Shown here in pieces: positions 34,318 to 44,884 of a stretch of DNA of 64,000 nucleotides. Numbering within the stretch: the stretch's first letter is position 1; every line of letters starts with the position of its first letter. The notes under the pieces are model-generated. The model did no database searches. It was not told where the DNA came from and worked only from the letters and a program-made list of their open reading frames with translations. The stretch is taken from assembly GCA_021397835.1 (NCBI GenBank), contig JAJFZO010000165.1, positions 310,001 to 374,000 of the forward strand. The letters are read 5' to 3'. The position numbers were made by a program, and so were the translations under genes. This DNA comes from Moringa oleifera (lineage: Eukaryota; Streptophyta; Magnoliopsida; Brassicales; Moringaceae).

Positions 34318-35121
34318 TGTATAGACTCATTGATGAAGCTGCAGAAGAGATGGAGAGGATATATAATGCTAATGTTAATGATTGGGGGGGGGGGGGTGTA
34401 TTGACTAGTGGCTATCTACACTCTAGTAAGAGGACAGTGTTGAGGGCCAACCTATTTCTGTATCAACGGCTAACCTGTTTCTGCATCAACTCGTGGTAAT
34501 GTGTGGGGTAATATCTTTATTTTGATGTTTTAGAGCATCTACAAACAAACTATATTGCAATTTTCTTTTATTTTATATACATTGTTCTGTATTTCAATAT
34601 AAGGAATTAAGTGGTCAAAGGGTTTGGATGTTATTGTTCTTTTTATTTTTACATTATGGTAACTAACATGCAGGTTTGTGTAAACAATTTTCTTGATGTT
34701 GACTACTTAAAGAGAAATTATACAAATTTGTATATGTCATTTAGTAATTTGGCTGACTTAACTGGTAAGTTCTTGAATGTATTGCAATTGATGCTCTAAA
34801 CCTTTGGCCTTTGATTAACCTTCATAAGTTAAATGTTTGAATTATTTTATATAAAAAAGACCAATTGTAACATGATTAGATATTCTTATCCCCATAACCT
34901 TTCCTTGTTCTTACTCATTTTTTTTTATTTTTTTATTTTTCAATTTCTTCACACTTTTGGAAGAAAAATGTATTGTATGACTCCTAGATGTTCTGTAAGG
35001 ATTTAAGTGTTTGCACCTTCTTGGTGATTTTTGCTTATTTTTTCATTTTTATTAACTTACATAGCTTGATGTTCATAAAGAAGTGAAGTGGAAGCTTAAT
35101 ATTGAAACAGTGAAATTTGAG
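34318..35121 (+). pseudogene. AIR9: AIR9 remnant, last A9 repeat pieces
   Basis: At 34320-34385 the frame reads LIDEAAEEMERIYNANVNDW, resembling the end of an A9 repeat (IGRMYEANVDDVG type), and then runs into a 12-base G run. At 35065-35121 the frame LDVHKEVKWKLNIETVKFE, then GT, resembles the segment that follows the last A9 repeat (LKEVKQKLxxGSVKFE). Their order fits AIR9, but each piece is short and the match is partial. Between them lies about 90 bases also found near 29112. Confidence 0.55.
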
Positions 35122-35682
35122 GTATGAACATATTTCTAGTTTCTTACTGGCTTTTCTTTTTTATAACCAGTGCCAGTACACATGGCCTAAAAAGTGGAAG
35201 TCATTTCATAATTTTTGAAGCAGCTAAGGGGCTATTTAATTGTGATGTTGTGGAACTAGGTAGAGATGTTTTTAGGTTTTTGCATACAATCATGTGTACT
35301 TAGAGTTCCTCCAGTTTTATTCTTTCTATGAAAGTTGACAAGATCTTAAGAATGCTACTATGATAGATTCACAACTTTATATTCATTTTCTTTTGATATT
35401 AGGCCTTTTGTTGTTTGTTTGATGGATTCATTCTTATTTGTCAAGCAATCTTTCTTAAGACCTTCTCGAGTTAGGCCTTTTGTTGCTTGTTTCTTACCAA
35501 GATTTATCATGGAGATTAGAAAATTACACTTCTGTTTGAGCATACAAAATGAACTTTTTATTTTGGACTTTTTTTTATTTCAATGAAAGTTAATCTTCTG
35601 GTCACTTTTATTTTTTAAATCAAGTTCATGTTTCTTTTTGTCACTTTTATTACTTAACTAAGTTCTTTATTTGCATTTGATA

Positions 35683-36830
35683 TTTTTATGGAGATCAGCA
35701 ATTGAATCAACATTCAGCATCTGGTACGTGCTATCCAATTGAGTATGTTCATAGTATTTGTAGATCCTTTTTGAAAACACCTCATGTTATAAGTTGCTCA
35801 TCATACAGTGTCATGATCACCAAAAAAGTTACTGTTGATTTTAATTTTGCGAATTGTGCTTTTTTTATGTGGAATTGTTTGAGTAGAATAGAAAAATAAG
35901 GAGAGTCATCATTTTTAAATATTCTTTTGTTGATAGATGACTTTACACTAATTTGATCCACTGCTTTACGAATTTTTTTGGTGAGACATAGCCTGTTTTT
36001 TTTTCGGGATTAGGGGGTGGTTAGGGGAATAAGTTATAGTTATATGGAGTCAAGAAATGGATTGGCATCAATCAATACAAGGCCTATTTTATTCTTTCGC
36101 ATGCAATCAAAATAAGACAATTTTTCTATCTCCTGCTTTTAATCTATAACTTGCATATATGTATGTCTATCTACCTTATTATGTATGCATATCAAAATAA
36201 GACTGTAGATTTAGCATTTAATAAATTAGGTAATGCATCCAATCTTGTTTCTAAGCATACAAATTGAATTTTTCATTCATTTTTATTTTTTAATCTAGTT
36301 AATCTTTTTTTCTTTGAAGTTGATATTCCCATGGAGATCTACAAATTCAATAATATGCAGCAGCTAGTAAGTATTATCTGATCACGTGTGGTTATAATAT
36401 TTATGGATCCTTTGTCGGAACACCTTACTTTTGTTAAGCTAGGATAAACACTCATCACTTTTGGTTTTGATGTTTTGAATTGTACTTATTTTTATGTCAT
36501 TTTTTAACTAGCATAGAAAAACAAAAGGAGTTAGCCATCATTTAAATGTTTTTTTTAATAGGAATCTTATCTATTAGTTTGATTCATGACTTTTTAGATA
36601 TATTTGAGCGAGACAGAGCTATTAATTTTATGTAGAAGGTATAATTATATAAAAATTAATAGTAATCATCCAAAACAAATTTGCTCCATTCTTTGCATGC
36701 AACAAAAAAAAAAGGCATTTTTCTTGTTTCTTGTTTTCAATCTATAATGTTCTTGTCTGCATGTCTTTTACCTTATTTGCGTATATAAAATTGTATATAA
36801 TTTTTTTTGAAGAAGTTTTTGAGCAAGAGA
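35683..36830 (+). repeat. diverged tandem duplication, unit about 620 bases
   Basis: The first unit begins near 35683 (TTTGATATTTTTATGGAGAT) and the second near 36320 (TTGATATTCCCATGGAGATC). The same landmarks follow in both: a TTYATRGATCCTTT stretch, a TGATTTTAATTTTGCGAATTG or equivalent, a GATTCA-type piece, then ATTCTTTCGCATGCAA or ATTCTTTGCATGCAA, and a CTATCTACCTTATT or TGTCTTTTACCTTATT end. A third partial start is seen near 36930. No coding sequence recognised. Confidence 0.65.
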
Positions 36831-38009
36831 GATCTTTGCACATTCTTGTTTCAACACGTAATCGATTATGTGATGTTTCTATTCTTTTTTAACACATAAA
36901 ATGAACTTTTTTCTTTGGTATTTGCATTTGATACTCCATAGTGCTTTTGAAGCAATGCTTTGACTGAAAGATGAGAAACTTTGCATCATATATGTCTCAT
37001 TTGGTTATAATTTTTTTTTATCCCTTTTATATAAATATTGTTGCTATTTATTCTGGGGCTATGTTTTTAACTACTGTCACGGTAGATTTGATAATTTTTA
37101 CTAGTTGCATATTTTAGTCATTATATGTGTTCAAACCTTTAATATATTGTTATTATTTTCAATTCACATCAAGCATCCATCAAATCAATCCGTGGCTTCA
37201 GTGGAATTCTTAAAATGATAGTAAAAGTAAGTTAAGATATATCTTTTCTTCATACTAATTGGCTTTAAATTTTTTAAACTAATAAATTTTTTCTTATGTT
37301 TGCGTAAGGTTGTCTTGCTGCTTGGCATAAGGGCAAAGCTAGAAGCACTATAGGCGTTGGGTGAGCGTGACAAAGAGGTACATATAATTCTCCAATTTGG
37401 ATTCGTTTCTCTTGAAAAAAATAATAATGTGGCTTTAAATGTTGAATAACAAGCTTGACAATCATTGAATGTGATGCATGTGATGCAACTTAGGTCTTTT
37501 ACCGTAGTGGATAATGGAAACAAATAAGCAAGTTAGCAAATGGAGAATTTTTGTTAATATTCAAGGTTTTGGGATTATGACTTTTAATGTTCAATCATTA
37601 CACTCTTGATAAGATAGTGAGCATAGGTTTGGTGGAGTAACTTGCTTGAGATTATGATTCCTTTTTATTCTTTTCGCTATATAGATTTCACATGCTTATT
37701 GGGTTCTTGTCATAGCATAAGGCTTAAGCAGACTAAAAGTAGAAAAATGTTAGTAGTCCTAATTATGATTCCTTTTATTATTGGTCCTAAAAGTTTTGTA
37801 TGGATAATGAAGAGTTTTTAAAGCTATTGGATGTGATTAAAGGTGTGAGAGAACTAGTAGGTTGTAAAGAAATGACAGCGCAAATATTTTTCAATGTCGT
37901 TAAGGGTGCACCACAAATTTATTTATTTATTTATTTTTATAAGATGTTCAATAGTTATTGCTTAACTAAAGAATTGTGGTTGATCAATGTAGTTAACAAA
38001 GAGGTCTAG
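36831..38009. other. spacer with possible unrecognised exon pieces
   Basis: Two short plus-strand stretches look exon-like: 37308-37377, VVLLLGIRAKLEAL, a stop, ALGERDKE, and 37800-37900, MDNEEFLKLLDVIKGVRELV. I cannot assign them. The minus-strand open frame at 37185-37523 overlaps the first and is probably its shadow. Otherwise AT-rich spacer. Confidence 0.35.
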
Positions 38010-39010
38010 TTGTATAAATAAGTACTTTTTTTTTCTTTATGTAATTTTGTGTTTTGTCTATCGTTGTTATAGTTGTGCTTTTACTTGTTTTTCATTCTTA
38101 TTCATTATTTTTTGTTTTATATTTTATTTAAGTTTGTTATCTCTTATTTTATTTTTATACTTGTTCTTTAGTCTTTACTTTTGTTTATGTCTTTGTTTTA
38201 TTTCTTTTATATTTATTCTCTATTAGTTTTGTTTTTGTTTTTTGTAGCCAGTGTTTTGTTTATAGTTTTTTAGCTTGCTTTTTGTTTTTGTGTTTCTTCT
38301 TTGTTAGTATGTTTATGCTATTCTTTTCTTCTTTTTTATTCTTACACTTAACCTTTACATTTGTTTTTATGCTTGTTCTCAATTATTTTGTTTTGATTTG
38401 TTTTAAGTTTTTTTGTTTATTTTTTTGTGTTTATTCTATGATGTTGCTATTGTTGTTCGGTTTATCTTATGTTCTTGTATCTATTTTCTATTTTTATGTT
38501 CTTGTGCTTGCTTTGTTTGTATTTTGATTTATACTCAATTCTTGAACTTATTTTCTATTTTATGTTTTCTACTTTTGTGCTTGTTCTTAGTTATTTATTT
38601 TTGTGTTTATTTTTTGTATTGTATTTGTATTTATTATTATTTTTGTTCTTTTGCTTATGATTTTTATACTGTTTTTACTTTTTTTTTTGCTTGTATCTTA
38701 TTATCTATTTTTATATTAGTTCTATATTGTTGTTTGTTTCTCTCTCTTATTATTTTTTTTGTTTTCTTGTATTTTTTTAATATTTTGGTTCTTCTTGGCT
38801 ATGTGTTCTCATTTTTGTTCTTTGTTGTCACGTTTATTTTTTCATTTTTTGTAATTTTTTTATGTTTTTTTCTTATGCTTGTCTTTCTTTATTGTTTGCT
38901 CTTATTTTATGATCTTTTTTTAGCGTATTTTCTCTATTTTTTAGATTGTCTTTAATTTAAGAGTTTATTTTTTTCTTATCTATTTTTATGATTTTTTTTG
39001 TATTATTGTC
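38010..39010. repeat. T-rich low-complexity tract, about 1 kb
   Basis: The plus strand is overwhelmingly T, with short G, A and C interruptions in the style of TTTTTGTTTTTATG and TTTATTCTT. It carries a 180-codon open frame (38413-38955) rich in Phe, Leu, Cys, Tyr and Val, which is what T-rich codons give and not evidence of a membrane protein. It lies directly before the first telomere-like array, and TTTAGGG-like words begin to appear at its right end. Confidence 0.75.
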
Positions 39011-41005
39011 TAGGGTTTAAGGTCTAGGTTTTAGGATCTAAGGTTCTTTGTTATCATTTTTTTTTGTATTTTTTTTTTGGGTTTTATGCTTAGCTTTCTT
39101 CTTTGTTTGTTTTTATTTTATGATGTCTTTTCTAGCATATTTTCTTTAGTTTTTGGATTATTTTTAATTCAATAGTTTATTTTTTTATATGTCTTTGTGA
39201 TTCTTTTGTATTGTTGTCTAAGCTTAAAGGTCTAGGTTTTGGGTCTGGGTATTAGGGTCAATGATTTAGGTTTTAGGATCTAAGGTCAAGGGTTTAGGTT
39301 TTAGGTCTAGGCTTTAAGGTCTAGGATTTGAGATTTTAGTGTCTAAGGTCTAAGGCTTATCAAGGGTCTAGGTTCTAAGGTTTAAGGTCTAGATTTTTCG
39401 GTTTAGGGTCTAGGGCTTGAGTTTAAGGTCTAAGGCTTTATAGGTTTTAGGGTCTAGGCTTAGGGCATGGAGTCAAGGGTCTAGGTTCTAATGTTTGGGG
39501 TTTAGGTTCTAATATTTAGGGTCTAGATTTTTCGATTTAGGGTCTAGGGCCTGAGTCTAAGGTCTAAGGCTTTGTAGGTTTTAAGGTCTAGGGTTTATGG
39601 TTTAAGGAAAGGATTTTAGTGTTAGGATTTTGCATTTAGGGTCCAAGAACTGGGGTTTAGGGTCCAAAGTACAACTCCAAGGTTCAAAGTCTAGGGTGGT
39701 CAAAAGTTTATGGTTTAGGGTCTAAGTTGTAGGTTTTAGGGTCGAAAGTTTTAGGTACTCAGCTTTAAGCTTTAGGGTTTACAATTTTGGGGTATAAGTC
39801 TATAGTTTTAGGGTTTAGGGTCTATGATTTTAGGGTTTAGTTCTACAATTTTAAGGTCAAGTGTCTAGCTTTAATGTTTTAAGGTTTTAAGGTCTAGGAT
39901 TTACGATTTGAATTTTAGGTTGCAGGGTTTTTGGTTCTAAGGTTTTAGGATTTAAGGTTTAAGGTCTTGTGTTTTAAGGTATAGGACTTAGAGTATAGGC
40001 TTTCAGGTTTAGGATCTAGAGTTTAGGGTTTAAGGTTGAGCGTTAAAGGTTGAAGCGTTTAAAAGTTTACGATTTGAGGGTTTAAGTCTACAATTTTAAG
40101 GTCGAGGGTCTAGGTCTAGGATTTTTGTGTTCTAAGGTTTTAGGGGCTAGGGTCTAGAGTCTAGGGTTTTAAGGTCCAAAATCTAAGGTTTGAGTTTTAG
40201 GTTTTTAGGGTTTTGATTCTAAGGTTTTAGGATTTGGGGTTTAAGGTCTTGCATTTTAAGGTATAGGACTTTGAGTATAGGTTTTCAGGGTTTTCGGGTC
40301 TAGGTCTAGGGTTTAATGTTGAGTGTTGAGAGTTAAGGGTTTAAGGTTTTAGGGTTCTTGAGTTTTAAAGTTTTAGGGTTTTAGAGTTTTAGGATTTTTA
40401 TGTATAGTATTTTAGAGTCTAAGGTTTAGGGTTTAGGATCTAGGATCTAGGATATAGGTTTTAGGGTTCTGGGGTTTTAGGTTTTAGTGTTTTAGGATTT
40501 TTGTATATAGGGTTTTAAAGTCTAAGGTCTAGGATCTATGATATAGGTTTTAGGATTTTAGGTTTTAGAGGTAGGGTTTTTGGGTTAGGGTCTTGGGTTT
40601 TAGGGTTAAGGATCTAAGGTAAGGTTTTAAGGTTAGGATCTTAGTTTTGGTTAGGGTCTAAGGTTTAGAATCAAGGATGTAGGATTTCAGATCTAGGGTT
40701 TAGGATTAAGGATTTAGGATTTCAAATTTCAGGTTTAGGTCTAAGATTTAGGGTTTAGTGTCAAGGTCTACGATCTTAGATCTATGGTTTAAGAGTTTAA
40801 GGTCTAGGGTCTAATGTTTAAGGTTTAGGATCTAAGATCTAGGTTTAGAAATTGAGGTCCAAGATCTAGGCTTTAGTGTCCAGGGCATAGGGCCAAGGGT
40901 TTAGGTTCAGGCTCTAAGGTTTAGGATATAGGATCTAAGGTCTAGAGTTTGGGGTCAAAGGTCTAGGGTATAGAGTTTAGGGTTAAAGGTCTAGGGTTTA
41001 GGGTT
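39011..41005 (+). repeat. degenerate telomere-like array 1 (G-rich strand on plus)
   Basis: The tract consists almost entirely of short words such as GGTCTAGGGTTT, GGTTTAGGGTCTA, AAGGTCTAAGG and TTTTAGGG, variants of the plant telomere repeat TTTAGGG with frequent TCTAGGG and TTTAAGG forms. Perfect runs of TTTAGGG are very short, so it is not a functional telomere. Internal duplication is visible: the stretch near 39905-40050 recurs near 40205-40350 (both with TTTTAAGGTATAGGACTT). Its right part, from about 40370, is duplicated at the start of array 2. Confidence 0.88.
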
Positions 41006-41459
41006 CTTGTCAACCATACTTTTGTAATTGTAAGGTTACTATAACCCATTTATGCCCTGATAATCCAAATTGCCACCTTTATCCCAACACAAAAAGGGGC
41101 AGGAGGCTTTAAGCACTAGTTGACTAAAAAAGGAACACTATAATAGCTTAAAATAATAATAATCTTTTTTTAATTTTCCTGCAGTTTGAATACCATCTTT
41201 GTTGCCAAAGAGAATATACAAGGCGACTAAAAAATCAAAAAGGAAAGCAAAAGTTAACTTGTCCTCCCAATAAAGAACGAGAATAGATCATATGTTTTGC
41301 AATCACATCCAAGCTAAGGCAATAATTAGATCTTTATTTTACATGATTAGGAGTACCTATACACTCACAAACATAAGATTTCACTTGGATAGAGGTGTAT
41401 TATTGTAGCAGATGATGATTCTCATTTTTTAAGCAAAATTAAGCTATAATTATATGTAT

Positions 41460-44301
41460 TTGGCATACTTTTTTGTTATCTCTTTCTCCTTTATGACTTG
41501 GCTTTCATATAAAGAACTAATTTTTTCAAGCTCCTCAGTATAGTCCTTTATTTCTCTCTGTAGTATATGCAGTTGTTTCATTGCATCATCCTAAAACATG
41601 TAATAGCAAATTAGTAGATTTAATATCCTTATCCTAGAAAAATATATATCTAGACATACACATAATTGCATGCATGCATGCATGTACATCCATGTGGACA
41701 TATCGACACATGGATTCATGTATGTAATTACAAATCCATGTAGTCCTGTATGCATGTGTAAATATATACAAGGGAATTCATCAAATCTATACTTTGGCTT
41801 GAATATTTCTCGAAATCCTCTCTTCAAGGCCTCTCACATCAAGCTCAAGTTCTGTTTGCTTCTTTATTGTTTCAGATTGTTGTGCTTGTATGGCCTTTTT
41901 TTTTTTTTATAATTCAAACTTTAGACATCTTTTGTTAACTTTTTCAAACTCCTTGGACTTCTCATAGGCATCCAGCACACTGTCATACATCCTCATTGAA
42001 GTCTTAAAAACCCTGTTTCGAGCCTTTTCTACCTTAATCAAGGAAGAAGGGTTGGCCTTAAAACTAGTTCCATATGTATAGTTTAAGGGGAAAAAAGAAA
42101 AAAGTTATGAGCACAATAGACCTAGGAGACAGTTTTTAGATTAAATATCCTTGCAATAATACAAGAAATTTAGTGCATGGAATCATAAGCAATTAGGCTT
42201 GCTCTATGGTGCAGTATCATACTGTATTGATACAAGAACTAAGAAGGTATAATGAAAAAAGAGGAGCACAAATTATAGTGCTAAACATCTTCAACTCAAA
42301 TTTTGAGATTTACACTTTTTTCAAATCAGAAACAGATAAAGGTTTACATGTTTTTATTTTTTTTAACAAGAGATTCAATGTTTTTTTTGTCAGGAAGTTT
42401 GCTCTTTTTTTTTTTTCCTTATTAGGAGATTTACATGTGTTTAAATTCCAAGGAAACCACAATTTGAAGAAACAGATCACCAAATGCCAAAATGCATATT
42501 CAGATGAGACATTTGATTGTCTTTTTTTCACTTACATTGTCTAGGTACAAAGCAAGGCACAACATCTGAAGTACCATACATGACTATCGACTACTACTAA
42601 AAAAAGTAAAAGAAACTCAAAATCTCTTTATGTCATGAAACTAACTATCCATCACAAGGCAAGCGTATGTTACTATATCTTCTAAATGCCATAACTTAGT
42701 TTTTTATTCCTTAGGTGCAGTAAATTCCTTTGTTTAAGGGCAATGTGAGGACAAGATTATGCGAAGCAACTCATAGAAATGAAGAAAATAGATTCTTATA
42801 CAATAATCATATTGAATTTTTATATTAAATACTAGTATAGATGGACAGGGAGATAATATAACAGGAAAATATTTTTTAGAATATTTTTAATAAATCAAAA
42901 TTTTTAGTAATATTTGCATTACTTTCTTTTTTCCCCTTTTTGAGGGCAAAGTCACCAAATTTATTTGACCTTTTGAAAAGAGTCCACTATTTGTTTCCTT
43001 TTGCCACAAAGAAATTATAATTACTATAATGTACATCAATTTATTTTTGAGTGCACACACCATACCTACATTAAACAATGATAAAGGGTAAGTTTTACTA
43101 TCTAATTTCTACCATGTCAGATATTCATTAGACATCATATTGGACAACCCTTTAATAATTAAGGATGTTCTAAGATCAAAAATTGGTACGCCAGAGTGGT
43201 GAAACTATATATGGAGCTCTAGTGTTTTGAATTTATTTGTCTCAGAAGCAAATAAGTTTTTGAAAATGAAATTAGGAACTGAAATAGGTTTCATACAGGG
43301 TACTTGTAACAGCACCATGAACGCAACCTTCAATAGCGAAGGAATTGTTGGATAAAGGTCAGGCATCAAATATTCTTCAAAAAAGACTGGTATAAAGAAA
43401 AAAACATTAGAGGATTTCTTGGGATAAAGATATTCAGACTTTTACCAAAAATTTTATACAACACATAGGAAAAAATTAAGTCTAAAATAGCTTTGAGATG
43501 AAGTAGATCAAAGGAAACATGGACCACTTAATGTTGATGAGGAGAAATAAAACGAATATTTTGAGACACAAATGATGTTTTTAAGCAAAAAGCATATTAG
43601 TGAAAAGCATGTTATATATATATATATATAAAGGAAAAACACAGAGATCAAAGTAGTATATGTTGAGCACCAATGGGATGTTGCCCTATACAGTTGATTA
43701 GTTAGATAATAAGAGTTATAAAAACTCCACCACATCCATCCCATTTACACTATATTTTCCCGTCACCCAAAAGTTCAATAGTAGTCCTTGTCTGCCCTTG
43801 ACCAACGCAGTAGAGTTTCCAATCCCTCAAAAGCTCTTTTGGTCTTGTCCCTCAACACCATATAAAAAATAGCTAAGGGCTTTAGACACACGGATAGTCT
43901 TTTAGGATTCCAACTCCTCCATAATTGAATCAAAAACCATGCACTGCTGGTCCAAAACTGAAAGTGCACTGTTCCAAATAGTCATGCAACATAATTCACC
44001 AACGAGTAAAATTATGTCCTAGTTTGAGAATAAATAATTATATAAAAGCTACTTTCGTTTTGGTGTTTCTTATACAAACAATAATGTAGTTATTTTTATA
44101 ATTTTCAAAAATTGGAACAGTATCAATACAAATGGATGCTAGTACTGAACAACTAACAAGGGTGTTCTACAGTCATAAACAATATCTCAAGATCATAACC
44201 ACTGGCGATGGAATAGCTAAAGAAAGGTCACAAGAAAGTTTTACCTATAGTTGAAGGCTTGAACTTGTTGCCAGAATGACTTCTGCCTATGAAGCTTATG
44301 T
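41460..44301 (-). pseudogene. unrecognised multi-exon coiled-coil gene remnant
   Basis: In minus-strand order: 44301-44245 reads HKLHRQKSFWQQVQAFNYR and ends at a GTAAAA donor. About 43970-43900 reads VLDQQCMVFDSIMEELES and then a stop. About 42071-41905 reads GTSFKANPSSLIKVEKARNR, VFKTSMRMYDSVLDAYEKSK, EFEKVNKRCLKFE. 41592-41460 reads DDAMKQLHILQREIKDYTEE, LEKISSLYESQVIKEKEITK, KYAKY after a TAG acceptor. The last two pieces have the heptad-like pattern of leucines and charged residues of a coiled coil. The order and splice-like borders suggest a real gene, now broken. I do not recognise the family and assign no function. Confidence 0.5.
43612..43631. repeat. TA microsatellite
   Basis: About ten TA units in a row within the non-satellite island. 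Confidence 0.9.
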
Positions 44302-44884
44302 TTTTGGACTTAATAAAAATTCCTTTGGGAAGGAAAAATAATTGTTATCGAATTATCTTCTTTAGTTATAATAGACACTGAAAATGTGAAAAAGTTACCC
44401 AAAGTCACTTCCTTCCAAATAGATGAAGGTTCACAAAGAGGAGTAATTAGATTAAAAAGCATAAATTTTCTTTTATATGACAGGGCAAGTTAGGGGAAAG
44501 GCCTCACAGATCACAAAGTTGAGACATGCACATATAAACTAGCACATCAACAAAAACATTTCAATTAAGGTCAAGTCAGAATATCTAAAAGTTCAATTTT
44601 ATTTATGTTACAAGATGCTAACATATATAACATGTCCAGACATTTTCTTCTTTATCTTTTTTGTGGTATGGTAACACTCTTTTAAATATTTGACTTACTC
44701 AACAAACTAAAAAGGTAAAGAAGCATGTCCAAGGGTATAAGAAGTGATCACAAATCAAAAAGATATCTTCATGGAAATTTTTCTAAGTAACAAAGCACCT
44801 GCACCAACAATTAGCAAGAATATTCCCTGGTGAACGAACAGACTAACATTTGATATGACACTCATCAAACTTACAGGGTTATTA

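Larger units (their letters stand above)
29112..34752 (+). repeat. dispersed repeat of about 90 bases (29112-29204 and 34661-34752)
   Basis: Both copies run from CATGCAGG through GTGTAAACAATTTTCTTGAT to GTAATTTG in the same orientation. One lies after the transportin exons, the other between AIR9 pieces. They may be parts of a dispersed element or of an old duplication. Confidence 0.7.
41006..44884 (-). other. non-satellite island with decayed gene between arrays 1 and 2
   Basis: About 3.9 kb of ordinary unique-looking DNA interrupts the telomere-like arrays. It contains at least four exon-like pieces on the minus strand (listed separately), simple repeats (TGCATGCATGCATGCA near 41669, TA repeat 43612-43631) and otherwise AT-rich sequence. 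The array sequence on its left (about 40370-41005) is repeated on its right (about 44885-45430). Confidence 0.7.

Noticed and set aside
38413..38955. 180-codon open frame resembling a hydrophobic membrane protein
   Set aside because: The DNA is a T-rich low-complexity tract, and codons rich in T give Phe, Leu, Cys, Tyr and Val. No start context, motif or homology.
41669..41684. TGCATGCA repeats as regulatory RY elements
   Set aside because: A run of the same tetramer in decayed DNA is more simply a microsatellite; no gene start is near.
41006..44884. Helitron or other transposon carrying captured exons
   Set aside because: The island begins near a TC dinucleotide, but I could not find a CTRR end with a hairpin, terminal inverted repeats or a target duplication. 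The flanking repeat is satellite.
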